Numbered from the stretch's first letter, positions 25,439 to 34,847 are shown. The stretch is 64,000 nt of DNA from JAUIAI01 sp041396685 (GCA_041396685.1 JAWKYD010000015.1:1-64000), one strand, 5' to 3'. The notes: generated from the sequence alone by a model not told the origin. Program-made: numbers and translations.

Positions 25439-26527
25439 TCAGCTCGCGAGCAGTGCCAGCGCCTCGTTCCAGACGCGCTCGACCAGGCGCGCGGCAGGCT
25501 CGGCGACGGCCAGTCGCGCCGATTGCCCGGCCCATGCCTGCATCCGCTGCAGATCGCCATCGCGCTGGGCCTGGGCACGCATCGGCCCGGTGAGCGCGCG
25601 CTGGATCGGATAGGGAGTCGGGGGTGGCGCGTCGGGGGTCGCCGCCGCGGCGACGAAATCGGTCGCGAGCGCGCGACCGAGGCGGCCGGAGAATGCCCGT
25701 GTCAGACGGGTCTGGTCCGGCCTGACCGTGGCCAGCGCGTCGGCCCAGGCCGGATGGATGGCGGCCTCGGGACAACGCAGCAGGCCGGTGCCGATCTGTA
25801 CCGCACTGGCGCCCAGCATCAGCGCCGCGGCGATGCCGCGCGCATCCGCGATGCCGCCGGTGGCCACCACCGGCACCGAGACCGCGTCGACGATCGCGGG
25901 CAGCAGCGCGAACAGACCGCTTGCGCTCTCGTGCGCCCGGCCGGCGTCGAAGCAACCGCGGTGCCCGCCGGCTTCCGCCCCCTGGGCGACGATCACGTCG
26001 GCACCCGCGCGTTCGGCGGCCACCGCCTCATCGACCGTCGTGGCCGTGGCGAACCAGGCGATGCCGGCCGCCCGCGCGGCGGCCGCGACGGCGGGCGGGA
26101 ACAGGCCCATGATCGACGAGATCGCGCTCGGTTCGGCCTCGAGCAAGGCGTGGCATTGCGCATCGAAATCGGCGAGCGGTGCATTCTCGAACGCGTCCTC
26201 CGGCACCGCGGGGCCGAAGCCGGCAAGGAAGGAGCGCATCGCCGCCTCGGCGGCCAGATCACGAACGGGCGCCGGATCGGGTATCCAGAGGTTCAACTGC
26301 AACGGCCCGCCGCCCAGGGCACGAAACTCGGCCGTCCACTTGGCGATGCCCGCGGCATCGAGCAGCAGCGCGCCCGCGGCACCCATGCCGCCGCCGGCCG
26401 CCACCGCCGCGGCAAGCGCGGGCGGGCAGGCCCCCGCCATCGGGGCCATCAGCAGCGGGTGTGTCAAGCCGAAGCGCGCGGTGAACGCGTCGCTGCGGCG
26501 TTGCCAGTTCAGTGGTTTGACAGGCAT
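25439..26527 (-). CDS. Nitronate monooxygenase family FMN protein
   Basis: This 362-residue enzyme has HPLLMAPMAGACPPALAAAV at the N-terminus, the VAQGAEAGGHRGCF loop (about residue 180, FMN phosphate and catalytic His region) and VVATGGIADARGIAAAL. These agree with class I nitronate monooxygenases, which oxidise alkyl nitronates using FMN. It begins after a GGAG site. It is only distantly similar to the 4721 gene. Its placement between icmF/slyX and a thiolase does not tell the natural substrate. Confidence 0.88.
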   Translation of the reverse strand: MPVKPLNWQRRSDAFTARFGLTHPLLMAPMAGACPPALAAAVAAGGGMGAAGALLLDAAGIAKWTAEFRALGGGPLQLNLWIPDPAPVRDLAAEAAMRSFLAGFGPAVPEDAFENAPLADFDAQCHALLEAEPSAISSIMGLFPPAVAAAARAAGIAWFATATTVDEAVAAERAGADVIVAQGAEAGGHRGCFDAGRAHESASGLFALLPAIVDAVSVPVVATGGIADARGIAAALMLGASAVQIGTGLLRCPEAAIHPAWADALATVRPDQTRLTRAFSGRLGRALATDFVAAAATPDAPPPTPYPIQRALTGPMRAQAQRDGDLQRMQAWAGQSARLAVAEPAARLVERVWNEALALLAS

Positions 26528-26547
26528 GTCTTCTCCGGGGCGGGATC

Positions 26548-26635
26548 GGGTCGGCGAATGGTCGGGCGCCGGTGAACGATCGGGTGTCGGTGAACCGGCG
26601 GACGCGGGCGAACGAACGAGCGTCGGCGAACCACT
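26548..26635. repeat. Degenerate 18-bp tandem repeats
   Basis: Four 18-base units (26564–26581, 26582–26599, 26600–26617, 26618–26635) and a partial leading unit share the pattern G-rich, then TCGGNGAAC. They fill the space between the nitronate monooxygenase start and the slyX stop. Translated on the plus strand they would give a repeated V/A-G-E-R/P pattern, but no gene is supported there. Confidence 0.65.
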
Positions 26636-26647
26636 GCGCCCCTCGGC

Positions 26648-26911
26648 TCAGTAGTGCGGCGGCAACTCGTCGCGCGCGCCGGACGGGGTCTCGCCCCGCG
26701 ATCCGGCCTGCTGCTCGCGCAGGCGCCGGATCTCGCGCAGCAGGGTTTCGATCAGCTCGTGCTGACGCGCAACCTGGGTGTTCAAGGCCTCGAGCAGATC
26801 CTCGGCATAGGCGGCCTTGATTTCGAGTTCGGTCAGCCGTCGCTCGGTATCGTGCGACTGGCGCGCATCGGCCCCCCGGAGATCATCGGGGTAGTTCGGC
26901 AACTCACCCAT
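26648..26911 (-). CDS. slyX: SlyX family protein
   Basis: The 87-residue protein is a predicted coiled coil with ERRLTELEIKAAYAEDLLE (about 23–41), then a LNTQVARQHELI heptad region and the family's closing ELPPHY. SlyX proteins are small and of unclear function. It begins 9 bases after icmF and is probably co-transcribed. A broken second copy lies at 55517–55713 in the same relative position to an icmF tail. Confidence 0.85.
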   Translation of the reverse strand: MGELPNYPDDLRGADARQSHDTERRLTELEIKAAYAEDLLEALNTQVARQHELIETLLREIRRLREQQAGSRGETPSGARDELPPHY

Positions 26912-26920
26912 CGCGACGTC

Positions 26921-29900
26921 TCACATGCTGCGCCGATACTGTCCACCCACCTCGAACAAGGTCGCGGTGATCTGCCCGAGGCTGCACACCCGTACCGCGT
27001 CCATCAGCACCTCGAACACATTGCGATTGTCGATCACCGCCTGCTTGAGCCGCGCCATCATCGCCACGGCATCGTCCGCGTGACCGCTCTGGAAGGTCTG
27101 CAGCCGCTCGAGCTGGCTTTGCTTTTCGGCCTCGGTGGAACGGGCCAGTTCGATGGTCAGCGGCGGCGCGTCTTCGTCCGGGTTGCGGAAAGTGTTGACG
27201 CCGATGATCGGCAGCTCGCCGGTGTGTTTGAGCATCTCGTAGTGCATGCTTTCGTCCTGGATCTTGCCGCGCTGGTAGCCGGTTTCCATCGCGCCCAGCA
27301 CACCGCCACGATCGGCGATGCGTTCGAACTCGGCCAGCACCGCCTCTTCGACCAGTTCGGTGAGCTCGTCGATGATGAACGCGCCCTGGTTCGGGTTCTC
27401 GTTCCTGGCCAGCCCCCACTCGCGAGTGATGATCAACTGAATCGCCATCGCGCGGCGCACGCTCTCCTCGGTGGGCGTGGTGATCGCCTCGTCGTAGGCA
27501 TTGGTGTGCAGGCTGTTGGCGTTGTCGTAGGTGGCGATCAGCGCCTGTAAGGTGGTGCGGATGTCGTTGAACGAGATCTCCTGCGCGTGCAGCGAACGGC
27601 CGCTGGTCTGGCAGTGATACTTGAGCTTCTGGCTGCGCTCGTTGGCACCATAGCGCTCCTTCATGGCCACGGCCCATATGCGCCGCGCGACCCGGCCGAT
27701 CACCGTGTATTCGGGGTCCATGCCATTGCTGAAGAAGAAACTCAGGTTGGGCGCGAAATCGTCGATGTGCATGCCGCGCGCCAGATAGGCCTCCACGAAG
27801 GTAAAGCCGTTCGAGAGCGTGAACGCCAGCTGGCTGATGGGATTCGCGCCGGCCTCGGCGATGTGATAGCCGCTGATGCTCACCGAGTAGAAATTGCGTA
27901 CGTCGTGGTGGACGAAGTACTCCTGGATGTCGCCCATCACCTTGAGGCTGAACTCGGTCGAGAAGATGCAGGTGTTCTGGCCCTGATCTTCCTTGAGAAT
28001 GTCGGCCTGCACGGTGCCGCGCACCGTCGACAGCGTCCACTCGCGAATCTTGGCCGCTTCGGTGTCGGTGGGTTCGCGGCCGTTCTCGCCGCGGAATTTG
28101 TCGGTTTGCTGGTCGATCGCGGTGTTCAGGAACATGGCCAGGATGGTCGGCGCCGGGCCGTTGATCGTCATGCTCACACTGGTACTGGGGCTGCACAGGT
28201 CGAAGCCCGAGTACAACACCTTCATGTCGTCGAGCGTGGCGATGCTGACCCCCGAGTTGCCGACCTTGCCGTAGATGTCGGGGCGCCGATCGGGGTCGTG
28301 TCCGTACAAGGTCACCGAATCGAAGGCGGTCGACAGGCGCTTGGCCGGCATGCCCTCCGAGAGCAGATGGAAGCGCCGGTTGGTGCGGAACGGATCACCC
28401 TCGCCCGCGAACATGCGTGTGGGATCCTCGCCCTCGCGTTTGAATGCGAATACGCCGGCCGTGTACGGATAAGAGCCCGGCACGTTCTCGAGCATCAGCC
28501 ACTTGAGGATCTCGCCCTCGTCCTCGTAGCGTGGCAAGGCTACCTTCGGAATGCGGGTGCCGGACAAGGAGGTATGGGTGAGCCGGGTACGAAGCTCTTT
28601 GTCGCGGATGCGCACCACGTATTCATCGCCGCTGTAGGCCTCGCGCATCGTCGGCCATTGCGCGAGCAGTTTGCGGGCGTCGCCGTCGAGGCGGGCTTCG
28701 CGCACGTCTTGTTGCTCTTTGAGCGCGTCACGCGCGCGATGCTTCTCGGGCACCGCCTCGAACAACATGCGCTGGCTCTCGCGCAATTGCTGCACCTCGC
28801 GCGCGACGCGCGCATTGCGCAACGCTCGCGCCTTGTAGCCGCGCACCGTGTCGGCGATATCGGCCAGATAGCGCACCCGCGCGGGCGGCACGATCGCATT
28901 GATGCCGCTCGAGGCGCGCGTGTCGGGCGTCGGCAGGCATCCGTTGCCCGTCTTGCCGGCGAACGCGGCGCTGCGCCCGCTCAGGCAGGCCTTCAATGCC
29001 TGGTAGAGCGCGGTCACGCCGTCGTCATTGAAGCGCGAGGCCTGGGTCCCGAAAACCGGCATCGTCTCCGGCGCCTGCGTAAAAGCCTCGCGGTTGCGCT
29101 GCACCTGCTTGGCCACGTCGCGCAGGGCATCGGCAGCGCCCTTGCGGTCGAACTTGTTGATCGCGACCAGGTCGGCGAAGTCGAGCATATCGATCTTCTC
29201 GAGCTGGCTGGCCGCACCGAATTCCGGCGTCATGACGTACAGGGACACGTCGACATGGGGCACGATGGCGGCGTCGCCCTGGCCGATTCCCGAGGTCTCG
29301 ACGACGATCAGATCGAAGCCGGCCGCCTTGCAGGCCGCGATCGCATCGGGCAATGAGCGGCTGATCTCGCTGCCGGCGTCGCGCGTCGCCAGCGAGCGCA
29401 TGAAGACGCGCCGACCGGCATCCTCTGCGCGCGGCCAGGCGTAGATGGCATTCATGCGGATGCGATCGCCGAGCAGCGCACCCCCCGACTTGCGCCGGCT
29501 CGGATCGATCGAGATTACGGCCACGTTCAGCGCATCGTCGAGATCAAGGCGCAGTCGGCGAATCAACTCGTCGGTGAGGGAGCTCTTGCCGGCACCGCCG
29601 GTGCCGGTGATGCCCAGCACCGGGATATCGGCGCCATCGGCCGCGGCGCGAACGGCATCGCGCAGGCTCGCCTCGCCGTTCTCTAGCGCGGTCAGCAACT
29701 GTGCAAGCGCTCGCCAGGCGGCATCGCCATGGCCCTGGATCGCCGTCAGCTCCGTCGGCGCGTACGACGACAGATCCGCGTCGCAGCGCATCAGCATGTC
29801 GCCGATCATGCCTTGCAGGCCCATGCGCTGACCATCCTCGGGCGAGTAGATACGTGTCACGCCATAGGCATGCAGATCTTCGATTTCGCTGGGCACGATC

Positions 29901-30229
29901 ACGCCACCGCCGCCGCCGAAAACCTTGACATGCGCGGCACCTTGCTCGCGCAGCCGGTCGATCATGTACTTGAAATACTCGACGTGGCCACCCTGGTATG
30001 AGCTGACCGCGATGCCATGTGCATCTTCCTGCAAGGCACAGCTGACGACCTCGTCGACCGAGCGGTTATGGCCGAGGTGGATCACCTCGGCTCCCATGCT
30101 CTGCAATATGCGCCGCATGATGTTGATCGATGCGTCGTGGCCGTCGAACAGCGAAGCGGCGGTGACGAAGCGGACCTTGTTGACGGGGCGGAAATCGGCC
30201 AGTTTCTTGGCTTCGGATAGGTCGGTCAT
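26921..30229 (-). CDS. icmF: Fused isobutyryl-CoA mutase (IcmF)
   Basis: The 1102-residue protein combines three parts in IcmF order: an N-terminal B12-binding domain (FDGHDASINIMRRIL, with cobalt-ligating H31), a MeaI-type GTPase chaperone domain with P-loop GTGGAGKSS (about 207–215), and the large mutase domain (about 560–1080) with SVSGYHIAEAGA. It interconverts isobutyryl-CoA and butyryl-CoA or related branched acyl-CoAs, using adenosylcobalamin. Full length and domain order argue that it is functional. Its C-terminus (VFEVLMDAVRVCSLG…YRRSM) is mirrored by a fragment at 54872–54982. Confidence 0.95.
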   Translation of the reverse strand: MTDLSEAKKLADFRPVNKVRFVTAASLFDGHDASINIMRRILQSMGAEVIHLGHNRSVDEVVSCALQEDAHGIAVSSYQGGHVEYFKYMIDRLREQGAAHVKVFGGGGGVIVPSEIEDLHAYGVTRIYSPEDGQRMGLQGMIGDMLMRCDADLSSYAPTELTAIQGHGDAAWRALAQLLTALENGEASLRDAVRAAADGADIPVLGITGTGGAGKSSLTDELIRRLRLDLDDALNVAVISIDPSRRKSGGALLGDRIRMNAIYAWPRAEDAGRRVFMRSLATRDAGSEISRSLPDAIAACKAAGFDLIVVETSGIGQGDAAIVPHVDVSLYVMTPEFGAASQLEKIDMLDFADLVAINKFDRKGAADALRDVAKQVQRNREAFTQAPETMPVFGTQASRFNDDGVTALYQALKACLSGRSAAFAGKTGNGCLPTPDTRASSGINAIVPPARVRYLADIADTVRGYKARALRNARVAREVQQLRESQRMLFEAVPEKHRARDALKEQQDVREARLDGDARKLLAQWPTMREAYSGDEYVVRIRDKELRTRLTHTSLSGTRIPKVALPRYEDEGEILKWLMLENVPGSYPYTAGVFAFKREGEDPTRMFAGEGDPFRTNRRFHLLSEGMPAKRLSTAFDSVTLYGHDPDRRPDIYGKVGNSGVSIATLDDMKVLYSGFDLCSPSTSVSMTINGPAPTILAMFLNTAIDQQTDKFRGENGREPTDTEAAKIREWTLSTVRGTVQADILKEDQGQNTCIFSTEFSLKVMGDIQEYFVHHDVRNFYSVSISGYHIAEAGANPISQLAFTLSNGFTFVEAYLARGMHIDDFAPNLSFFFSNGMDPEYTVIGRVARRIWAVAMKERYGANERSQKLKYHCQTSGRSLHAQEISFNDIRTTLQALIATYDNANSLHTNAYDEAITTPTEESVRRAMAIQLIITREWGLARNENPNQGAFIIDELTELVEEAVLAEFERIADRGGVLGAMETGYQRGKIQDESMHYEMLKHTGELPIIGVNTFRNPDEDAPPLTIELARSTEAEKQSQLERLQTFQSGHADDAVAMMARLKQAVIDNRNVFEVLMDAVRVCSLGQITATLFEVGGQYRRSM

Positions 30230-30576
30230 GACGGCGAAAATCCTGAACGGTCAGGCTGGGACGGCAGGGGCGGCGTGGTCGGCCCATGAAAAGTCGATCG
30301 ATCGAACTCTTGGAAGTATGCCTCCTGACGGCGCCCTGGCCCGTGCCGATTGCCACCTCCGGGCGAACCTGGATCCCGGGGCGGCAATGCGCCGCGGAGG
30401 GCATGGCCCGGTGTTTCGTCGAAATCGGGACACTCGCGTGGCATCGATGCCGACGGCTGCGGCGGATATGCCGCCGATGGGCCCGCGATCAGGGGTGGAT
30501 GCAGCATAATTGTGCACATCCGGCCGCGCGTTCGCGCGGGCTGACCGGTCGAAGAATCGCCCGAGCGCCACGAGCA
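30230..30576. promoter_or_regulatory. Divergent promoter region with a near-palindrome
   Basis: This 347-base gap separates divergent icmF and the SRPBCC gene. GCATAATTGTGC at 30504–30515 is a 10-of-12 palindrome with an AT-rich centre, the only such element in a GC-rich region, and could be an operator. I see no riboswitch, including no B12 box. Confidence 0.35.
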
Positions 30577-31110
30577 ATGCTGCGCCGATTGTTGATTGTG
30601 TTCGCTGCCCTGATCGGCCTGGTCGTGCTGGCGGGTTTTCTGTTGCCGGCCCGCCAGGTCGTGGAACGCAGCCTGACGATGACACATTCGCCAGAGCGGG
30701 TCTGGGCGGTGCTGGCACAACCGGTTGCGTGGAATCGCTGGTCGCCCTGGTATGCGCGCGACCCGGCCATGAAGATCACCTACGACGGGGCACCCAGCGG
30801 CGTCGGCGCGCGCTGGCACTGGGTGTCGCAAAGCGAGGGTGACGGCCAGCTTCAGATCGTGGCGGCAACCGAGCCGCGGCACCTGGACTACGTGGTTTCT
30901 CTGGGCAACGGCGGCAACGCGATCGGGCGTTTCGTGCTCGAGCCGATCGACAACGGTACCCGGTTGACCTGGCGCCTGCAGTTCGATGCCGGTCTGAACC
31001 CCATCGAGCGTTGGTTCGGGCTGATGCTCGAACGATGGGTGGGACCGGATTTCGAACAAGGCCTGCGCAACATCAACCGAATACTGACGCGGTCGAACGG
31101 CGGCGGCTGA
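30577..31110 (+). CDS. SRPBCC/polyketide-cyclase-fold protein, membrane anchored
   Basis: The 177-residue protein begins with a hydrophobic anchor (IVFAALIGLVVLAGFLLPA, about 7–25), then a START/SRPBCC-like domain: SLTMTHSPERVWAVL, NRWSPWYARDP and a final long helix IERWFGLMLERWVGPDFEQGL. Such domains bind hydrophobic ligands; the role here is unknown. The ATG at 30577 was chosen as the start of the anchor. Its stop lies inside a 13-bp tandem repeat. Confidence 0.8.
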   Translation: MLRRLLIVFAALIGLVVLAGFLLPARQVVERSLTMTHSPERVWAVLAQPVAWNRWSPWYARDPAMKITYDGAPSGVGARWHWVSQSEGDGQLQIVAATEPRHLDYVVSLGNGGNAIGRFVLEPIDNGTRLTWRLQFDAGLNPIERWFGLMLERWVGPDFEQGLRNINRILTRSNGGG

Positions 31111-31139
31111 CGGCGGCGGCTGACGGCGGAGGCTGATGG
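31101..31139. repeat. Three tandem 13-bp units over a stop codon
   Basis: CGGCGGCTGACGG is repeated exactly at 31101–31113 and 31114–31126, and with two changes at 31127–31139. The first unit contains the TGA stop (31108–31110) of the SRPBCC gene. A unit is not a multiple of three, so copy-number change would alter downstream frames but leave the first TGA. Confidence 0.75.
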
Positions 31140-31186
31140 CGGCTGGCGACCGACCGCCGCCTGACTGACCGGCCAGCGCCTGGTCC

Positions 31187-31819
31187 TTACCAGCCGGCGC
31201 TGCGCCGTAACTCGAAGGTGCCTTCGTCGCCGTGGCGCATCAGCCGCCAACGCACGGTCGGCGACCCGGGCCGCGCGCCGATCGCGATGTCGAGACGGTG
31301 GCGCCAGCCCTCGGCTGCCTGGCTCAGCACGGCCGGGGGTATTTGCTCGCGCAGATCGAACTCGATCGGTGGCATCGGCGTGCCGCCATAGAGCACCTGA
31401 CCGGGCGCGGCCGGCTTGCGCCAGCTAAGGCGCACGCGCCATGGCACGCGATGCCCGATCGGCGCCAGCGCGAACGCGCCGTCCATCGGACGGGGCAGCG
31501 CCAGCAGTTCGTCGCCGTCGGGGGTCGAGACCGGCGCGCGGGCCTCCTGGCCCGGCCGCGGCAAGCGCCAACCGGGCGCATAGGCCTGCAGGTTCGCGTA
31601 CAGGACCTGGCCGTCACCGAGCGCATGCAGCTCGGGCCGCTCGATGATGTCGTTGCCGGTATCGTTCCAGACGTGGTAGGCGACGCGCTCGCCAGGCCCG
31701 AAGGCAGCGAACGGCGCATTGGGGCCGGCACATGCCGACAGGCCGGCGATGGCGACGAACACCAGTGACGCCGTTGCCGCGCGCGCGGCGGCACGGATCG
31801 GATTGGCGATATCGGACAT
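31187..31819 (-). CDS. Predicted lipoprotein, unknown function
   Basis: The 210-residue protein has an N-terminal hydrophobic segment ending in AGLSAC, a lipobox with lipidation Cys at about residue 30. The mature part is rich in Pro and Trp, with DGDELLALPRPMDG and YGGTPMPPIEFDLREQ, and no domain I recognise. It is convergent with the SRPBCC gene and divergent from the RuBisCO-like gene. It should sit in the outer membrane or on the periplasmic side. Confidence 0.65.
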   Translation of the reverse strand: MSDIANPIRAAARAATASLVFVAIAGLSACAGPNAPFAAFGPGERVAYHVWNDTGNDIIERPELHALGDGQVLYANLQAYAPGWRLPRPGQEARAPVSTPDGDELLALPRPMDGAFALAPIGHRVPWRVRLSWRKPAAPGQVLYGGTPMPPIEFDLREQIPPAVLSQAAEGWRHRLDIAIGARPGSPTVRWRLMRHGDEGTFELRRSAGW

Positions 31820-31945
31820 GGGCGACCCCGGTTGCGCATTGGACGAGCGCAGAATCGCACACCGCTGCCGTCTCCGCGCGCCGCGTTTAGACTGCCGGGA
31901 TTAACCCGGAAGATCCGGCGACCACGCCCCACGCCCCACGCCCCG

Positions 31946-33082
31946 ATGGCCCACCTGGACCCTGCCCGCCTGCTCGTTCGATACCGCGTGGGCGACCCGC
32001 GCAGAACCGAGACGTTCGCAGATGCCGACGCTCTCTACCGGCGCGCGCAGGCAATCGCACTCGAGCAAAGCATCGAGATGCCATTGTCGGGCGTGACCGA
32101 CGAATCGGTCCGCGTGCATCAGGTCGGCCGCGTCCACTCGGTGCATGCCGGCTCGGGCGAGATCACGGTCTCGCTGCACATCGGCACCTTTGGCCGCGAA
32201 CCGGGCCAGCTGATGAACATGTTGTTCGGCAACGTGTCGCTGCAGCCCGATGTCGAATTGCTGGACATCGAAGCGGACGAAGACTGGTTGAGGGGCTGGC
32301 CCGGACCGGCTCATGGCATCAACGGGCTGCGCACCGCCACCGGCGCCGACGCCGGGCGCGCACTGACCTGCAGTGCGCTCAAACCGCAGGGCCTGCCGGC
32401 GTCGCGACTGGCGGCCCTGGCCGGCGAGTTCGCTCGTGCCGGCATCGACGTAATCAAGGACGATCACGGCATTGCTGATCAGGCCAGCGCCCCGTTCGCC
32501 ACGCGGGTGCCCGCGGTGCAAGCGGAGATCGAGCGCGCCAACGCACTGCGCCGTGACGGCGGCCGAACCCTGTACGCGCCCACGATTTCAGGCGCGCCCA
32601 GGCAGGTGCGGGAACAACTGGCGCTGGCTCGCGAGCACCACGTCGGCGCGCTGCTCGCCTGCCCGATGTTGCTCGGCGTGGCGGGTTTCGCCGAGCTCTG
32701 TGCGCAATCGGACGTGCCCGTGATCGCGCACCCGGCGCTCGCCGGTGCCACCCGCATCGCGCCGGCGCTGTTGCTTGGCCGCCTGTTCCGGCTGTTTGGT
32801 GCCGACGCGAGCGTGTTTCCGAATTCGGGTGGCCGGTTCAGCTACGACCCACCGACCTGCGAGGCGATCGTGGCCGCCTTGCGCGGCCCGATGGCCGGCC
32901 TCGCACCGGCCCTGCCGGTGCCGGCTGGCGGCATGACGGTGGCACGCATCCCCGAGATGATCGAGCGCTTCGGCCACGAGCAGATGTTGTTGATCGGCGG
33001 CAATCTGCTCGAGGCGCCCGGCGAGATCGCTACACGTGCGCAACGCTTTGTCGAGGCGGTTCACGCGGCCACCACGTCCTGA
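31946..33082 (+). CDS. RuBisCO-like protein (form IV, RLP)
   Basis: The 378-residue protein is a RuBisCO large-subunit homologue. Key sites are changed: CSALKPQG keeps the catalytic K146 (equivalent to K175) but has Gln for K177, and VIKDDHG keeps the carbamylated lysine (K171) and one metal Asp but has His for E204. Loop 6 lacks its lysine (NSGGRFSYDPP). It should not fix CO2. RLPs act as enolases, isomerases or decarboxylases in sulfur and branched-sugar pathways; KDDHG forms occur among the non-MtnW RLPs. A cupin and a crotonase follow, which may use its product. Confidence 0.85.
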   Translation: MAHLDPARLLVRYRVGDPRRTETFADADALYRRAQAIALEQSIEMPLSGVTDESVRVHQVGRVHSVHAGSGEITVSLHIGTFGREPGQLMNMLFGNVSLQPDVELLDIEADEDWLRGWPGPAHGINGLRTATGADAGRALTCSALKPQGLPASRLAALAGEFARAGIDVIKDDHGIADQASAPFATRVPAVQAEIERANALRRDGGRTLYAPTISGAPRQVREQLALAREHHVGALLACPMLLGVAGFAELCAQSDVPVIAHPALAGATRIAPALLLGRLFRLFGADASVFPNSGGRFSYDPPTCEAIVAALRGPMAGLAPALPVPAGGMTVARIPEMIERFGHEQMLLIGGNLLEAPGEIATRAQRFVEAVHAATTS

Positions 33083-33256
33083 GCGCGATATCGGGCTCGC
33101 CCGTGCATGCGCCGGCTTCCCGCGCCAGCGCGTGCGCCGATCCCCGTGCGTGTTGCGTTCTCGACGTGTACGGGCGCAGTCCGATGCGGGCATGTCGACA
33201 GCGCATTGGCGATGGTCACAGCCGCGGGCCGGTTCTGCACCTCCTACAATGATCGT

Positions 33257-33733
33257 ATGAGTACATCATCATCCGACGAGTCGTCATCCGAAGAGCTGGT
33301 TCGTCGTGCCGGTTCGGAATTCGCCTGGCAGGGCGTCACGCGCATGGCCTACAAGGCCGACGGCGAGGCGCCGTTTCGCGATGTCAGCCGTCAGGTCTTG
33401 TTCGACGACGCGTCGCTGGGTTGCCAATGGCGCTACTTCGAAGTCGGCCCCGGCGGGCACAGCACGCTCGAACGCCATCAGCACGTGCATGCGGTCATGA
33501 TCCTGCGCGGCGCCGGTCGTTGCCTGTTGGGCGATCGCATCCACTCGCTCGCCACACACGATCTGGTCTCTATCCCACCCATGACCTGGCATCAGTTTCG
33601 CGCCGATGCCGACCGGCCACTCGGCTTTCTCTGCCTGGTCCGCCAGGATCGCGACCGGCCCCTTCTTCCCGACCACGCCGAGCTCGCTCGACTTCGCAGC
33701 GACCCGGCCATCGCGGCATTCCTGGACGAGTGA
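33257..33733 (+). CDS. Cupin-domain protein
   Basis: This 158-residue single-cupin protein has the two motifs of the fold: GGHSTLERHQHVHAVMILRG (metal-binding histidines and Glu, about 72–91) and IPPMTWHQFRA (about 112–122). It could be a sugar isomerase, dioxygenase or ligand sensor. The ATG at 33257 follows TACAAT (33245–33250), a plausible -10 element. It comes 174 bases after the RLP and 1 base before the crotonase, so it links the two functionally. Confidence 0.8.
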   Translation: MSTSSSDESSSEELVRRAGSEFAWQGVTRMAYKADGEAPFRDVSRQVLFDDASLGCQWRYFEVGPGGHSTLERHQHVHAVMILRGAGRCLLGDRIHSLATHDLVSIPPMTWHQFRADADRPLGFLCLVRQDRDRPLLPDHAELARLRSDPAIAAFLDE

Positions 33734-33734
33734 C

Positions 33735-34535
33735 ATGACCGAGACGTGGCGCATCCTCCCAGAGCTTGGCGAGGGCGAGCCCATCGCCGCCCACGACGGC
33801 GCGCCACGGCTGGTGCGCGACGCCCGTGGCTGGCACCTGCGCCTCGACCGGCCGGCCGAGCACAATCGTCTCGATCCGGCCGATGTCGATGCCCTGACCG
33901 ACCTGTTCGCCACGCTGACGGCGAACAACGCACCCCCGTCCATCGTGATCAGCGGCACGGGCGGGCGCAGCTTCAGCTCCGGTTACACCTTGAGCGCGAT
34001 CACCGAGCAACTCGACGACCGCTTCGAGACCATGCTCGATACGCTCGAAGGCCTGCCGTGTCTGACCATCGCAGCGCTCAACGGCGGCGTGTACGGCGGT
34101 GCCACCGATCTGGCCTTGTGTTGCGACATCCGGCTGGGCGATCACGAGATGCGTATGTTCATGCCCGCCGCCCGTATCGGACTGCACTATTACCCCGGCG
34201 GCCTGCGTCGTTATGTCACCCGACTGGGCCTGACTGCGGCCAGCAAACTGATGCTGACCAGCATGACCGTGCAGGCCGACGAATTGCTGCGCATCGGCTT
34301 TTTGACCGAACTGCTGGCCGCCCGGTCTCTGGCGGCTCGCGTGGCCGAGTACCGCGACGCCGCAGCGGCCAACGCGGCACCGGTGGTGGCGCGCATGAAG
34401 GCCCATATGCAGGCAATCGCACACGGTCTCGCGGCCGACGATCCGCGTTACGAGATCATGCGTGCCGATTACGCGGCGAGCACACAGTCGCATGATCTGC
34501 GCGAGCGGCTCGCGGCAACCCTGAAGAAGCGCTGA
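33735..34535 (+). CDS. Enoyl-CoA hydratase/isomerase (crotonase) family protein
   Basis: The 266-residue protein has the crotonase core: SFSSGYTL (first oxyanion loop), LTIAALNGGVYGGATDLALCCDIRL (second, about 113–137) and a C-terminal helical region. The residues expected for a hydratase are two acidic side chains near GG-ATD and a downstream Glu; I see only D at ATD, so the reaction could be isomerisation, hydrolysis or decarboxylation. It overlaps the cupin's translation unit (gap of 1 base). Confidence 0.85.
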   Translation: MTETWRILPELGEGEPIAAHDGAPRLVRDARGWHLRLDRPAEHNRLDPADVDALTDLFATLTANNAPPSIVISGTGGRSFSSGYTLSAITEQLDDRFETMLDTLEGLPCLTIAALNGGVYGGATDLALCCDIRLGDHEMRMFMPAARIGLHYYPGGLRRYVTRLGLTAASKLMLTSMTVQADELLRIGFLTELLAARSLAARVAEYRDAAAANAAPVVARMKAHMQAIAHGLAADDPRYEIMRADYAASTQSHDLRERLAATLKKR

Positions 34536-34847
34536 GCCGCGACCTCGAATCACGCCTCGGACAGGTTTCGGTCAGGCCATCCGGCGCCTGCGACCGGCAG
34601 TGCCTCCGGCGCAAAACCCGCGTCCGGCCGCCGACCTGCCCGAGCCACTCGAGCGCCGGAACGAGCCGTCCGGCGGCCGCCCTGTGACCCTGGTCCGCCC
34701 GAGGCTGCGCAGGCCGGGTCGGGCGTGCAACCTATGGACACGATGTCTTGCGGACGCCTCCGACTGCGGCGGGCACCGCACAGACTGCCCACGCCGCATC
34801 ACTCGACTGAGACAATGCAGGAGAACCGAGGCTCAATCGCCGCACCC
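34536..34847. other. Intergenic region upstream of sugar dehydrogenase
   Basis: 312 bases with no supported gene. An AGGAG at 34819 is too far from ATG 34848 for a ribosome site; it sits just after the alternative start ATG 34815. No obvious promoter element stands out. Confidence 0.35.

Noticed and set aside
31946..33082. Genuine CO2-fixing RuBisCO
   Set aside because: Metal-site Glu, K177 and the loop-6 lysine are replaced, and no small subunit or phosphoribulokinase is nearby.
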